Shown here piece by piece: positions 7,601-14,555 of a stretch of 18,854 bases of DNA; the first letter of the stretch is position 1; the number at the start of each line of letters is the position of its first letter. The notes under the pieces were generated by a model. That model was not told where the DNA came from. It did no database searches and saw only the letters and a program-made list of their open reading frames with translations. Both the position numbers and the translations under genes were made by a program. The DNA lies in NCBI GenBank assembly GCA_003662305.1, contig QMXU01000004.1, positions 1-18,854 on the forward strand, written 5' to 3'. Source of the stretch: Candidatus Hecatellales archaeon (GTDB taxonomy: Archaea; Thermoproteota; Bathyarchaeia; Hecatellales; Hecatellaceae).

Positions 7601-7765
7601 TTAAATATGCTTTTTGAAGCCGAGTTTTGGGGCTAGCTCGCGGAAGCACTGCCGGCAGAGGTTTATGCCCAGCCTTCTAACTATGGGCCCGTAGGCTCCG
7701 CACCGCTGGCAGGGCCTGCTCCCCTTACCATACTTTCTAACTTTTTTAGGCTTCTTCTTCGCCAT
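7601..7765 (-). CDS. rps14: Ribosomal protein uS14, zinc-binding type
   Basis: A 54-aa protein, too short for most ORF lists, found between uL5 and uS8, exactly where archaea keep uS14. It starts MAKKKPKKVRKYGKGSRPC at ATG 7765-7763 and ends ELAPKLGFKKHI. Four cysteines, C19-x2-C22 and C37-x2-C40, form the C+ zinc ribbon of archaeal uS14. The gap to uL5 is 6 nt and to the uS8 TTG 11 nt. GGAGG at the end of uL5 serves as its ribosome binding site. Confidence 0.96.
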   Translation of the reverse strand: MAKKKPKKVRKYGKGSRPCQRCGAYGPIVRRLGINLCRQCFRELAPKLGFKKHI

Positions 7766-7771
7766 TCCTGT

Positions 7772-8323
7772 TTAGCCTCCTACCAGCTCTATACCCATTT
7801 CCCGGAGGAAGCATATAGCCTCATCTCTGGTAAGCTTCTGCCTTCCTCCAACCTTCGAGGCAGCCTTCTTCCTGCGTTTAACCCTGTACCCTGGCTTTTC
7901 AAGTGTAACACATATGTCCATTCCCACTATGCCCAGGTGGGGGTCGTATTTCACGCCTGGAAGCTCTATGTGCTCCCTTATGCCGAAGGAGAAGTTTCCA
8001 TGCTCGTCGAGGCTTGAAACCTTAACCTTGTTCCCCACAGCCGTCAAGGCTTTTTGAAGGAAACCTAAGGCTTTCTCTCCTCGGAGGGTGACCAGGCAGG
8101 CTATGGGCTCCCCCCTCCTAATACCGAAGTCCTTAATGGTTTTCTTAGCCCGCCTGACCGTGGGCTTCTGTCCTGTGAGCTGCTCAAGAATCTTCATGGC
8201 GCTTTCTAGGGGGTCTCCAGACCTTCCAACGCTGATGTTAACCGTGACCTTCCCTATCTTAGGCTTCGTCATCGGATTCTGCTCCCAGCGTTGATAGTAG
8301 AGGCTGCAGTCTTCAGCCGCCAC
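7772..8323 (-). CDS. rpl5: Ribosomal protein uL5
   Basis: Large-subunit protein binding 5S rRNA and the P-site tRNA. The 183-aa product contains NPMTKPKIGKVTVNISVGRSG (residues about 16-36), LEQLTGQKPTVRRAKKTIKDFGIRRGE-type core, LDEHGNFSFGIREHIELPGV and DPHLGIVGMDICVTLEKPG. The start is GTG 8323, with GAGGTG 6 nt upstream overlapping the eS4 stop. The C-terminal stretch after YRVKRRKKA is usual for archaea. Confidence 0.95.
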   Translation of the reverse strand: MAAEDCSLYYQRWEQNPMTKPKIGKVTVNISVGRSGDPLESAMKILEQLTGQKPTVRRAKKTIKDFGIRRGEPIACLVTLRGEKALGFLQKALTAVGNKVKVSSLDEHGNFSFGIREHIELPGVKYDPHLGIVGMDICVTLEKPGYRVKRRKKAASKVGGRQKLTRDEAICFLREMGIELVGG

Positions 8324-8326
8324 GTC

Positions 8327-9079
8327 TTACACCTCTGGAAGCTTTATTTCAGGCTTTCCTTCGCCGACAACCATCACATAGCGGGCTGCCGTATTGTATT
8401 CAGCGCCTGCGGGGCTTCTGATTTTAACTATGGTTTGGGCTAGAGGGTTAGGCCGTTCAACGGATGCTACGACGCCGTGGACGCCAACGTTTTTCCCTCC
8501 TGTAACCACAACGTAGGCTCCCTCGCCGAACTTGTAGTGGCCGGTGATCTCGCTGCTCTTAAGGTCAAGCTTAACGGTGTCCCCGGTCTTGTAGACATCT
8601 TCCTCCGGCTTGCTGGGGTCTGAAACTTTTACCAGCAGGTTTCTGCCGTCGTGTAGGTTAAGCTGGATGTGGCCTCCCCTAACGGTGGTCTTATTTTCTA
8701 TCCTGCAGAGTTTGAAGGCTTTCTCGTTTCCGTCGACTTCGAGGAAGGTTAGGAAACGTTTCGGGTGGGGCAGAGCCCTATAGGCTTTCTCGAAGCCTGC
8801 TATTTCCACCACGTCCATGAAGCCTACGGGGAAACCTGCGTCCCTCCTAACCTTTCCGTCGACGGAAACCTTCCCCTCAGCCAGGATAAGCTTGGCTTCC
8901 CTGGCGTTTTTCACGATGCCAAGCATGTCTCTTATAACTATGATAAGCGGTATGCAGCGTTCCCTCGGGTGGGGGCCTGGTGAAGGCTTAACAGCCCAAA
9001 TCTTCTCCTTTCTGTGAATGGGCCAAAACCTCGGTGAAACATGCCTTTTAAGATGCTTCGACTCTCCCATTCTGCCCAT
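8327..9079 (-). CDS. rps4e: Ribosomal protein eS4 (S4e)
   Basis: Archaeal/eukaryotic small-subunit protein, 250 aa. The N-terminus KHLKRHVSPRFWPIHRKEK is the family signature. An S4-like RNA-binding region follows (AREAKLILAEGKVSVDGKVRRD, about residues 59-80), then the central domain and a KOW motif with VTGGKNVGVHGVV at about 197-209. ATG 9079 has GGTGGAGG about 9 nt upstream; an in-frame ATG three codons later (MGESKHL) is an equally family-like alternative. The gap to uL24 is 5 nt. Confidence 0.96.
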   Translation of the reverse strand: MGRMGESKHLKRHVSPRFWPIHRKEKIWAVKPSPGPHPRERCIPLIIVIRDMLGIVKNAREAKLILAEGKVSVDGKVRRDAGFPVGFMDVVEIAGFEKAYRALPHPKRFLTFLEVDGNEKAFKLCRIENKTTVRGGHIQLNLHDGRNLLVKVSDPSKPEEDVYKTGDTVKLDLKSSEITGHYKFGEGAYVVVTGGKNVGVHGVVASVERPNPLAQTIVKIRSPAGAEYNTAARYVMVVGEGKPEIKLPEV

Positions 9080-9084
9080 GAACT

Positions 9085-9507
9085 TCAGCCTCCACCTTCA
9101 GGCTCTTCCACGCCTTCCTCCTCTAGGAGTTCAGCCTCCTTAATTTTTGACAGGGCTTCAAGCCGGCTGGACCTCCACTTGTCGCCTAGGTCAAGCTTTA
9201 CAAGCATGAGGTTTGATGGGTGAACGGGCACGTAGACTGTTGTGCCGTCAGCCTTCTCCCTGGTGACTCCGTCGATGGTTACCCTGAAATTTTTAAGGTC
9301 TACCTTTCTGATTTTCCCTTCCACTCCAGCGTAGGCTCCACGAAGTATGCGGACGGTGTCCCCCTTCCTTACGGGGAAAGACTTCACGCCGTATTTTATT
9401 TTTAGGTCCGAGGCCAGGCGGGCTGAAAGCATTTTATGTCTGACATGCTGGGAAGCCTGATACATGGACTTCCGCTGGCTTGAGGGTTTAACTGATGAAC
9501 GCTTCAA
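9085..9507 (-). CDS. rpl24: Ribosomal protein uL24 (TTG start)
   Basis: Assembly-initiating large-subunit protein, 140 aa. The archaeal pattern is clear: QRKSMYQASQHVRHKMLSA at about residues 11-29, the KOW motif VRKGDTVRILRGAYAGVEG at about 46-64, GTTVYVPVHPSNLMLVKLDL, and a short acidic C-terminal tail. The start is TTG 9507 because AAGGTGG lies 7-8 nt upstream and the next ATG would delete the conserved N-terminal stretch. It follows uL14 after 12 nt. Confidence 0.94.
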   Translation of the reverse strand: MKRSSVKPSSQRKSMYQASQHVRHKMLSARLASDLKIKYGVKSFPVRKGDTVRILRGAYAGVEGKIRKVDLKNFRVTIDGVTREKADGTTVYVPVHPSNLMLVKLDLGDKWRSSRLEALSKIKEAELLEEEGVEEPEGGG

Positions 9508-9519
9508 CCTTTTTCCACC

Positions 9520-9957
9520 TTAAACTATCATGCTGGCCATGCTGGCTATTCGGGGCCACCTCTCCGCTGCCTCCTTGGCCACGGGACCCCTGATTTCGCT
9601 TCCCTTAAGCTCTCCTTCCATCGTCATAACCACTGCAGCGTTATCTTCAAACTGGATGATGGTTCCGTCAGCCCTCCGATACGGCATTCTCTGCCTGATT
9701 ATTACGGCGGGGAAAATCTGCTTCCGCATGTCGGGGGTTCCCTTTTTCACAGAAACCATCACTAGGTCGCCAACCTTGGCCGTAGGAATCCTCCTAATCC
9801 GGCCCTTGTAGCCTATAACCTGGATTATCTTCAGCTCTTTGGCTCCGGTGTTATCGGCGCATCTCACCATGGCTCCTGCAGGCAGGCCTCTGGCAACCTT
9901 AGGCCGGTATTCAACTATCCCCCTAGCGCTTACAGCCCTAGTTTTCGGAGCAGGCAT
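9520..9957 (-). CDS. rpl14: Ribosomal protein uL14
   Basis: Large-subunit interface protein, 145 aa. Conserved stretches are MVRCADNTGAKELKIIQVIG (about residues 30-49), VGDLVMVSVKKGTPDMRKQI, and FEDNAAVVMTMEGELKGSEIRGPVA-type C-terminus. ATG 9957 overlaps the uS17 TGA stop as TGATG, with a GAGGGGTGG binding site just upstream, so the two genes are translationally coupled. Length and order are typical for archaea. Confidence 0.97.
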   Translation of the reverse strand: MPAPKTRAVSARGIVEYRPKVARGLPAGAMVRCADNTGAKELKIIQVIGYKGRIRRIPTAKVGDLVMVSVKKGTPDMRKQIFPAVIIRQRMPYRRADGTIIQFEDNAAVVMTMEGELKGSEIRGPVAKEAAERWPRIASMASMIV

Positions 9958-10313
9958 CAGCCACCCCTCTCAACCTTTTCAACCACAACCCATGAAACAG
10001 TTTTACTCAGAGGCCTGCACTCGGCAATCTTCACGATGTCGCCTTCATCCACCTTGAAGCATGGAGGACAATGCGCGGATATCCGGCTTCTCCTCCGCTC
10101 GTAGCGCATATACTTTGGAACGTAGTGTAGGTAGTCCCGCTGGACTACGACGGTGCCCTTCATCTTGGCGCTTACAACCTTCCCTTCGAGAAGCTTTTTT
10201 CTTACAGGCAGGCTTCCGTGGAAGGGGCAGTCCTTGTCCTCGCAGGTTTCCTTTGGAGGCTTGACGGAAAGCCCTATGTTCCTAGCCTTAACAGTTCCAG
10301 CCACGGCTACCAT
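9957..10313 (-). CDS. rps17: Ribosomal protein uS17
   Basis: Small-subunit protein with an OB fold, 118 aa from ATG 10313. KARNIGLSVKPPKETCEDKD and CPFHGSLPVRKKLLEG are the archaeal N-terminal signature; GTVVVQRDYLHYVPKYMRYE and SAHCPPCFKVDEGDIVKIAE follow. C24, C29, H32 and the CPPC pair make it Cys-rich, as in related archaeal proteins. GTG 10304, three codons later, gives MAGTVKARNIG with GGAG at good spacing, so it is a real alternative start. The ATG overlaps the p29 gene by 7 nt. Confidence 0.94.
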   Translation of the reverse strand: MVAVAGTVKARNIGLSVKPPKETCEDKDCPFHGSLPVRKKLLEGKVVSAKMKGTVVVQRDYLHYVPKYMRYERRRSRISAHCPPCFKVDEGDIVKIAECRPLSKTVSWVVVEKVERGG

Positions 10314-10591
10314 CTCCTAGCAAGGACTTTTTTAACCCTATCCTCCGGCCTCCCCACGATTCTCCAGCCTTCAACCTCTACACGTCTTCCATCGGGAAGC
10401 TTGAAGTGGAAGGTTGAAACCTTTTTCGGAACCCGCTTGAACTTTCCGTCGGAGAGGATTACCAGCATGTTTCTTGTTTCATCTACGATTCTGCCTGAGA
10501 TTCCCACGTAGCCTTTATGGCTGCTGCCTGCAACCTTAACCTCTAAGCCTATGAGTTCATGCCTGGTCAGGTTTCGAGGTGTCAAGGGCAT
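10307..10591 (-). CDS. rnp1: Ribonuclease P protein component 1 (p29/Rpp29)
   Basis: Protein subunit of archaeal RNase P, which removes tRNA 5' leaders; homologue of eukaryotic Pop4/Rpp29 with an Sm-like fold. The 94-aa product shows NLTRHELIGLEVKV (residues 7-20), GRIVDETRNMLVI (about 33-45), KVSTFHFKLPDGRRVEVEGW (about 57-76) and the C-terminal RPEDR. Length is normal. ATG 10591 has GGAGG 8 nt upstream, overlapping the end of uL29. Location between uL29 and uS17 is a common archaeal arrangement. Confidence 0.95.
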   Translation of the reverse strand: MPLTPRNLTRHELIGLEVKVAGSSHKGYVGISGRIVDETRNMLVILSDGKFKRVPKKVSTFHFKLPDGRRVEVEGWRIVGRPEDRVKKVLARRW

Positions 10592-10595
10592 GTCT

Positions 10596-10805
10596 TCAGC
10601 CTCCTTTCAACTCCTCCTCTCTTTGAATGGTTAGAAGGCGGGCTATGGACCTCTTAAGCTCTCTCAGGGCTGAAGGATTCTCAACTTTACCCTTTGTCTT
10701 CATATCGGTTCTAAGCTTCATAAGCTCGGCTCTGAGCTCCTCTATTTTTTTAGACCTTTCCTCCCTGCTCATCCGCCTGGCTTCCTCAGCGCTAAGCGCC
10801 GGCAT
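10596..10805 (-). CDS. rpl29: Ribosomal protein uL29
   Basis: A 69-aa helical hairpin protein at the peptide exit of the large subunit. SREERSKKIEELRAELMKLR (about residues 13-32) and NPSALRELKRSIARLLTI form the two helices. ATG 10805 overlaps the last codons of uS3 by 14 nt and has GAGGTGA 7 nt upstream; ATG at 10772 is an alternative but lacks such a site. Confidence 0.94.
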   Translation of the reverse strand: MPALSAEEARRMSREERSKKIEELRAELMKLRTDMKTKGKVENPSALRELKRSIARLLTIQREEELKGG

Positions 10806-11493
10806 CGGCTTTCACCTCTTCTCCAGCTTCTCCGCCTTCACCTTTTTCCTCTGAGGGTTTTTCAGCTTCCTCAGCCGGCTTAGCTTCCAGCTCTGGCGGC
10901 GGCTCAGCGATTTTCACGTAGTCGGGGGAGGTGTAGTCTGGAGGCACTATGGTTACCTGGATTCCGAAGAGCCCCGGCTTCAGCAGCGTGTAGGCTACGG
11001 CTCTCTTCACGTGCTTGAGAACGGGATCTCCAACCTTTGGCAGGTATCCTGCCTTAAACTTCTCGTAGCGGGCACGCTCGGTGGTAAGCTTTCCGCTTAT
11101 GATTATTTCGCAGCCTAAAGCCCCAGCATTCATAATGCTGTTAAGCGCCCAGTAGCAGGCCCGGCGGAAGTGGACGCCACGCTCCAGGGCGCTGGCAACC
11201 TTCGAAGCCATAATGTAAGGGTTAAGCTCTGGAACAGGAACTTCGGCTACAGCTATCTGAGGGTTGAAAAGGCCGAAGCGCTCCTCGAGGGTTCTGGCTA
11301 AACGCTTGATGTTTTCTCCACCTCGACCTATAACTATGCCGGGCCTTACAGCGTAGATGGTCACCCGGGTGCCCAGAGGGGTTTTCGCCAGGTCTACGCC
11401 GCCGTATCCGGCTCTGGAAAGCTCACGGCTGAGAAACTCGTCTACTGAAGCCCTACGCTTATTCTCCGCTAATATATGCTTCACAGCCGACAT
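10792..11493 (-). CDS. rps3: Ribosomal protein uS3
   Basis: Small-subunit protein at the mRNA entry. From ATG 11493 it has 233 aa starting MSAVKHILAENKRRASVDEF, the archaeal N-terminus. The type II KH domain has the GXXG loop in PGIVIGRGGENIKRL at about residues 51-65. The core YIMASKVASALERGVHFRRA and KAGYLPKVGDPVLKHVKRAV follow, and the last 40 residues form a low-complexity acidic tail rich in Glu, Pro and Ala. The frame opens to TTG 11541, but a TATA box sits at 11541-11550, so the longer start would lie upstream of the transcript. Confidence 0.94.
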   Translation of the reverse strand: MSAVKHILAENKRRASVDEFLSRELSRAGYGGVDLAKTPLGTRVTIYAVRPGIVIGRGGENIKRLARTLEERFGLFNPQIAVAEVPVPELNPYIMASKVASALERGVHFRRACYWALNSIMNAGALGCEIIISGKLTTERARYEKFKAGYLPKVGDPVLKHVKRAVAYTLLKPGLFGIQVTIVPPDYTSPDYVKIAEPPPELEAKPAEEAEKPSEEKGEGGEAGEEVKADAGA

Positions 11494-11540
11494 ATCTCTT
11501 ATGGCACCCGTGCAAACCCGAACTGGGAATGCTTTAGACA

Positions 11541-11552
11541 AATAAATAAAGC
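11541..11552 (-). promoter_or_regulatory. TATA box of the uS3 operon
   Basis: The minus strand reads TTTATTTATT at 11550-11541, an A/T-rich archaeal TATA element in the gap between the MetE-like gene and uS3. Transcription would begin near 11519, leaving about 25 nt before ATG 11493. This gives the long uS3-uL29-p29-uS17 run its own promoter, separate from the metE-like gene. Confidence 0.5.
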
Positions 11553-11619
11553 AAAGCTTTAAACCTTACCCTCCACAGAAGCCCGTTAAAGGCGCTACCT
11601 TGAAGGCTATACTGGAAAA

Positions 11620-12711
11620 TTAGGAGAGTTTCGAGGCTTCCACGGTTCTCCTCAAGCATTCCAACGCGCAGGCGTAGGTTGGAAAACTGCTCAGCCCACA
11701 TTCAGGCCCGGAGTAGGGAATCCTCTCCTCCCCAAAAAATTCTATGGCGGCTTTAACCCTGGCCCTCATGGCTTCCACGCTTTCTAGGAAGAAGTCCGGC
11801 CTGGTTTTCCCTTTCTTTATGTCCGACCATACTGCCCCGATTTTCTGTTCTATGCTTTCGGCTTCACCCTGGCTTTTCAGTTTTTCAGCTATGAGGCTGT
11901 CGAAGTCTGTTAGGGCTATGCTGGCCTTGAGGAATTTGTCTCTTTCCTCAACAAGCCTCTTCACCTTGGTGGAGGAGTAGATGGAGTCGCCAACGTGGGA
12001 TTCCACTATTTGAAGGTTTTCCAGGTCCCAGAAGAGCTCGTTCCTTGTGTCGTGGAGGTGTAGAACTGTTTCGACCTTCCTGGTTTTCGCCTCCCAGAAG
12101 ATTCTATCCCAAGCCTTCAAAAGCTCCTCTCTTCCAGGCGAGCCGTAATCGAGCAGCGAGTCGTCCACCGTGCCGAAGACAGGCTCGTCAAGACTTAGCA
12201 TGGAAACCTCGATTTTCCCCTCCCTGAAAAAGTTTTTTGAAGCCACCTCAGCCAGAACTTCGCCTAAATCCCTGAAGAGTTTAGCGTCTTTCTCCAAGAA
12301 AAGGGAGGCCAGCGTGTAGGGCCCGGTTACGCAAACTTTAACCTTCAATCTTTCAGGAGGGTTTTCAAGCTTTTCAAGGATTCTTTCGGCTTCAGCCTTT
12401 AAAACTTGGACTTCGGGAAGCATTCCCATGCCGGGTTTGAGTTGAAGCCTCTCAGCCACGTAGGCTCCTTCAACCTTCATCAGCCCCTCAAACATCTCGA
12501 GGAACATCTGGTTCATGTCTCTAAGCTGAGGATAGTTCGGCACGTCTATTCCGGCTTTAACCTTGTCGGCGAAGCCTTCCACGATTTTGTCTGCGAAGTA
12601 TCTGGCAGGCTCGGTCAGGGTTTCACCTGCCTGGAAGGCTTTAAGGCCTTGGGTGAAGGCTTCCAGGCTTCCGGTGAGAGGCATGCTTCCAACATCATAG
12701 GTGGAAACCAT
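11620..12711 (-). CDS. MetE-like (COG0620) cobalamin-independent methionine synthase family protein
   Basis: The 363-aa protein resembles the C-terminal catalytic half of MetE, the stand-alone form found in archaea and some bacteria that methylates homocysteine without the N-terminal half. Family marks are VTGPYTL at residues 128-134, SLDEPVFG (DEP) at 173-180, LHLHD at 217-221, IVESHVGD around E237 and GPECGL at 335-340. The catalytic zinc site in MetE is His-x-Cys, Glu and Cys; here the pair reads H218-L-H220, so one Cys ligand appears replaced by His, while E237 and C338 remain. The methyl donor is unknown (methyl-tetrahydropterin or a methyl-corrinoid are possible). It sits between uL22 and uS3 with gaps of 68 and 126 nt and probably has its own promoter. 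Confidence 0.8.
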   Translation of the reverse strand: MVSTYDVGSMPLTGSLEAFTQGLKAFQAGETLTEPARYFADKIVEGFADKVKAGIDVPNYPQLRDMNQMFLEMFEGLMKVEGAYVAERLQLKPGMGMLPEVQVLKAEAERILEKLENPPERLKVKVCVTGPYTLASLFLEKDAKLFRDLGEVLAEVASKNFFREGKIEVSMLSLDEPVFGTVDDSLLDYGSPGREELLKAWDRIFWEAKTRKVETVLHLHDTRNELFWDLENLQIVESHVGDSIYSSTKVKRLVEERDKFLKASIALTDFDSLIAEKLKSQGEAESIEQKIGAVWSDIKKGKTRPDFFLESVEAMRARVKAAIEFFGEERIPYSGPECGLSSFPTYACALECLRRTVEASKLS

Positions 12712-12743
12712 AACCTTCGAAACCTCTTAGAGTTAAAAGGGAA

Positions 12744-12765
12744 AAGCCTTTTAAGGCTTAAAAAT
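12744..12765 (-). promoter_or_regulatory. Possible promoter and inverted repeat before the MetE-like gene
   Basis: The minus strand reads ATTTTTAAG at 12765-12757, TATA-like, 46-54 nt before ATG 12711. Overlapping it is an inverted repeat with 7-bp arms, AAGCCTT at 12744-12750 and AAGGCTT at 12753-12759, separated by 2 nt. A repressor bound there would cover the TATA box, so methionine-dependent or other control is conceivable. This is an inference from sequence only. Confidence 0.35.
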
Positions 12766-12779
12766 CTGTTCCGGGAGTT

Positions 12780-13241
12780 TTAGGCTTCAACGGCTGCAAG
12801 CTCTATGTGGGTTAGCTCTTGGAAGTAGGGAGTACTTCTGCCGAAGGCTCTTGGCATGTACTTTCTTATCTTGGGCCCCCTCTGGGCTGCGGCGTGAACA
12901 ATTTTAAGCCTATCCGAGTCTAGCCCCTTCTCTGAGGCATTAGCCTCCAGGGCTTCCAGAACCTTCAGGATGGTTTTGGAGGCCTTCTTAGGGTAGCGTC
13001 CCGCATACCAGCCCTGCAGGCCTCTTCTATGTCCAACCTTTCCGTGGTGGCGTCGGAAGGCTATGGGCTTCCTGCCTTCTGCAACCTCCTCCAGAAGCTT
13101 CTTTGCGTCTTCAAGTTTAAGCCCTCTGATGGCTACGCAGATTTCTCTTGCATGTTTAGGGGAGATTCTGAGGTCTCTGCCGCTGGCTATGGCTGTTTTC
13201 TCAGGCTCTTTAGGCTTGAAGGAGTATCCCCAGCTGGGCAA
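12780..13241 (-). CDS. rpl22: Ribosomal protein uL22
   Basis: Large-subunit protein lining the exit tunnel. From TTG 13241 it has 153 aa starting MPSWGYSFKPKEPEKTAIAS, close to the usual archaeal PxWGYS start. SPKHAREICVAIRGLKLEDA follows, then the tunnel beta-hairpin region with RRHHGKVGHRRG and the C-terminal KIRKYMPRAFGRSTPY. A TTG three codons upstream (13250) is also possible; AAGGG lies before both. Archaea normally have uS19 and uL2 upstream; here a UPF0282 gene is upstream instead. Confidence 0.94.
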   Translation of the reverse strand: MPSWGYSFKPKEPEKTAIASGRDLRISPKHAREICVAIRGLKLEDAKKLLEEVAEGRKPIAFRRHHGKVGHRRGLQGWYAGRYPKKASKTILKVLEALEANASEKGLDSDRLKIVHAAAQRGPKIRKYMPRAFGRSTPYFQELTHIELAAVEA

Positions 13242-13304
13242 CCCTCTCAACCCTTGAAGGGTGAACTGGAGAATTAAGGTTTTGAAACCCGGTAATAAGG
13301 CTTC

Positions 13305-14222
13305 CTATTCTAGCCCGGGTCTTTCACCCTTGGTTCCCCTGGTTTTCGGCTTAAACTGCTTGTAGAGCTCCGGCCTCACAGCCTCCAAGATTTCGACTTT
13401 CCGGCCTAGGTATTCGGCGGCGGATAAGACTTTGACGCCCCTGGATTTGGCAGCCTTATAGATGGGGGAGGCTATGGTGCGGTAGTTCAGGTCTCTCATG
13501 AAGTGGTGGTCTAGGATAAGCGTTTCCACAGGGGTTTCAGCTATTATCCGCTTGAGGTTTTCTAGGGCGGAAGCCAGGTTTTCAACGGTGTAGCGGTAGC
13601 CCAGCATGTAGGTCATGGGGCCGTCGACGATGAGCAGGGTGGGCTTCTCAGCCAGGATGAAGGCTGTTTGAGACTGGAGGACAGGCCCCTCCACGTCGGA
13701 GGTGTAAACAAGCTTGCTGTCTCCGTCGTCTACGCTTACCTGGAAGATGTAGCCGAGCCGTGGGTTTGCCCCGTGGGGAACTGCCTCTGAAAACTTTATG
13801 AGGGTTCTGCCGTAGGAGGCTTCTCCCCCGTCAGCGTAGTTCACCTGCTTCGGCAGCCCTTCGATTTTTTTGAGGAATAGGGGTGCTCTCTCAAATTTCT
13901 GGCTTGGATTAATGTTTTCGGTTGGATGTTTAAGGTAGACCTCTTTGCCTTCCCAGACCTTTAGGGGGATGCGGTCTCCAAGGTCGTGGTGGTCGTAATG
14001 GTAGTGGGTTACAACCAAGACTTCAGCCTTTTCAGCATGGCGGGAAACCTCTGCAGCCAGCGTTTCAAGCCTTTCCAGCTCTAGGGGGTGAGGTGGAAAA
14101 CCGAATCGTCTGGGCGCCAAGGCAACCCCAGGGTCGATGAGCACCCGGACATCCCTAGTTTCCACGTAGGTTGCCATTGAACGGACGCCGAAACTGTCGA
14201 AGGCTAAGAGTTTAACCTCCAT
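13305..14222 (-). CDS. UPF0282-family metallo-beta-lactamase-fold protein
   Basis: From ATG 14222 the protein has 305 aa. Near the N-terminus TYVETRDVRVLIDPGVAL forms the opening strands of the MBL fold. The metal motif THYHYDHH (His-x-His-x-Asp-His) lies at about residues 72-79. Later come AVPHGANPRLGY, VYTSDVEGP (bridging Asp) and TLILDHHFMRD (C-terminal His). These fit the archaeal UPF0282 family, whose substrate is unknown. A frame from TTG 14228 adds two residues. There is no clear Shine-Dalgarno site, so the mRNA may be leaderless or read through from the upstream structured RNA. It ends 63 nt before the uL22 TTG on the same strand. Confidence 0.87.
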   Translation of the reverse strand: MEVKLLAFDSFGVRSMATYVETRDVRVLIDPGVALAPRRFGFPPHPLELERLETLAAEVSRHAEKAEVLVVTHYHYDHHDLGDRIPLKVWEGKEVYLKHPTENINPSQKFERAPLFLKKIEGLPKQVNYADGGEASYGRTLIKFSEAVPHGANPRLGYIFQVSVDDGDSKLVYTSDVEGPVLQSQTAFILAEKPTLLIVDGPMTYMLGYRYTVENLASALENLKRIIAETPVETLILDHHFMRDLNYRTIASPIYKAAKSRGVKVLSAAEYLGRKVEILEAVRPELYKQFKPKTRGTKGERPGLE

Positions 14223-14254
14223 GGTCAAAGAGATAGGTATGGGAAGACTGGACT

Positions 14255-14260
14255 AAAAAA
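14255..14260 (-). terminator. U6 tract at the end of RNA1
   Basis: The minus strand reads AACCTTTTTTAG just after the 3' closing arm of RNA1. A run of six T is typical of archaeal termination sites. It lies about 33 nt before the UPF0282 ATG, so read-through or regulated termination would decide expression of that gene if RNA1 is its leader. The same T-run could instead be a poor TATA box for UPF0282. Confidence 0.45.
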
Positions 14261-14531
14261 GGTTGCAGTAGAGCCCCTCAACCTGAGAGGGTTCTGGGTC
14301 CTAGCCAGCGGTTTCCATCAGCCACCACCCGGCTTACGCCGCCCAATGGCTGACGGATTCCGCCACCTTCCTCACGGTGCACCCGAGGTAAACTCCACCT
14401 TAGGGTTTCGAGCCCAGTCCCCAAAGGTAAAGCTAGGGCGGATACACCGTGAAGCTGGGTTCCAAGCCTCCAGGCAGAGTTTCCCCCACCTGGGGGACGT
14501 GGAAACTAGGCTTACCCACCCTCCGAGGGGC
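14255..14531 (-). ncRNA. Predicted structured RNA of about 275 nt (RNA1), family not recognised
   Basis: Several independent signs agree on the minus strand. A TATA box (TTATAT, 14561-14556) predicts a start at about 14531. There the 5' arm GCCCCTC (14531-14525) begins and pairs with GAGGGGC (14279-14273). Further nested closing helices are 14518-14523 with 14287-14292, 14514-14517 with 14296-14299, and 14506-14510 with 14300-14304, 22 bp in all. Inside are 14454-14458 with 14305-14309, an 8-bp helix 14445-14452 with 14372-14379, GGCGGA/TCCGCC 14437-14442 with 14359-14364 (crossing the 8-bp helix, so a pseudoknot or alternative), hairpins 14478-14507 and 14397-14428, and 14318-14353 capped by CGGC-GTAA-GCCG, a GNRA loop only on this strand. 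TTTTTT at 14260-14255 may terminate it. Canonical RNase P, SRP and tRNA motifs were not found. It could be a free RNA or a leader of the UPF0282 gene. Confidence 0.6.
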
Positions 14532-14549
14532 AGACAACTATTGCAGTAG
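14263..14549 (+). repeat. 9-bp direct repeats flanking RNA1
   Basis: TTGCAGTAG occurs at 14263-14271 and again at 14541-14549. The left copy is 1 nt outside the RNA1 closing arm GCCCCTC; the right copy is 9 nt outside GAGGGGC. Direct repeats outside imperfect inverted ends resemble the footprint of a small transposed element, though the asymmetric spacing argues against a simple insertion. Confidence 0.35.
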
Positions 14550-14555
14550 CCGCCC

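Noticed and set aside
7590..7649. Longer uS8 starting at GTG 7649
   Set aside because: It would add 20 non-family residues and overlap uS14 almost fully; TTG 7589 has a ribosome binding site and gives the normal 130 aa.
14397..14432. tRNA T-arm-like loop (GGG-CTCGAAA-CCC on the minus strand)
   Set aside because: No matching acceptor stem, D arm or anticodon arm at the right distances.
14255..14549. RNase P RNA or SRP RNA identity for the structured RNA locus
   Set aside because: Size is right, and the plus strand has GGCTTAC and a P4-like pairing with a bulged U, but the near-universal RNase P and SRP sequence words are missing on both strands, and the promoter and U-tract favour the minus strand. 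A covariance-model search is still needed.
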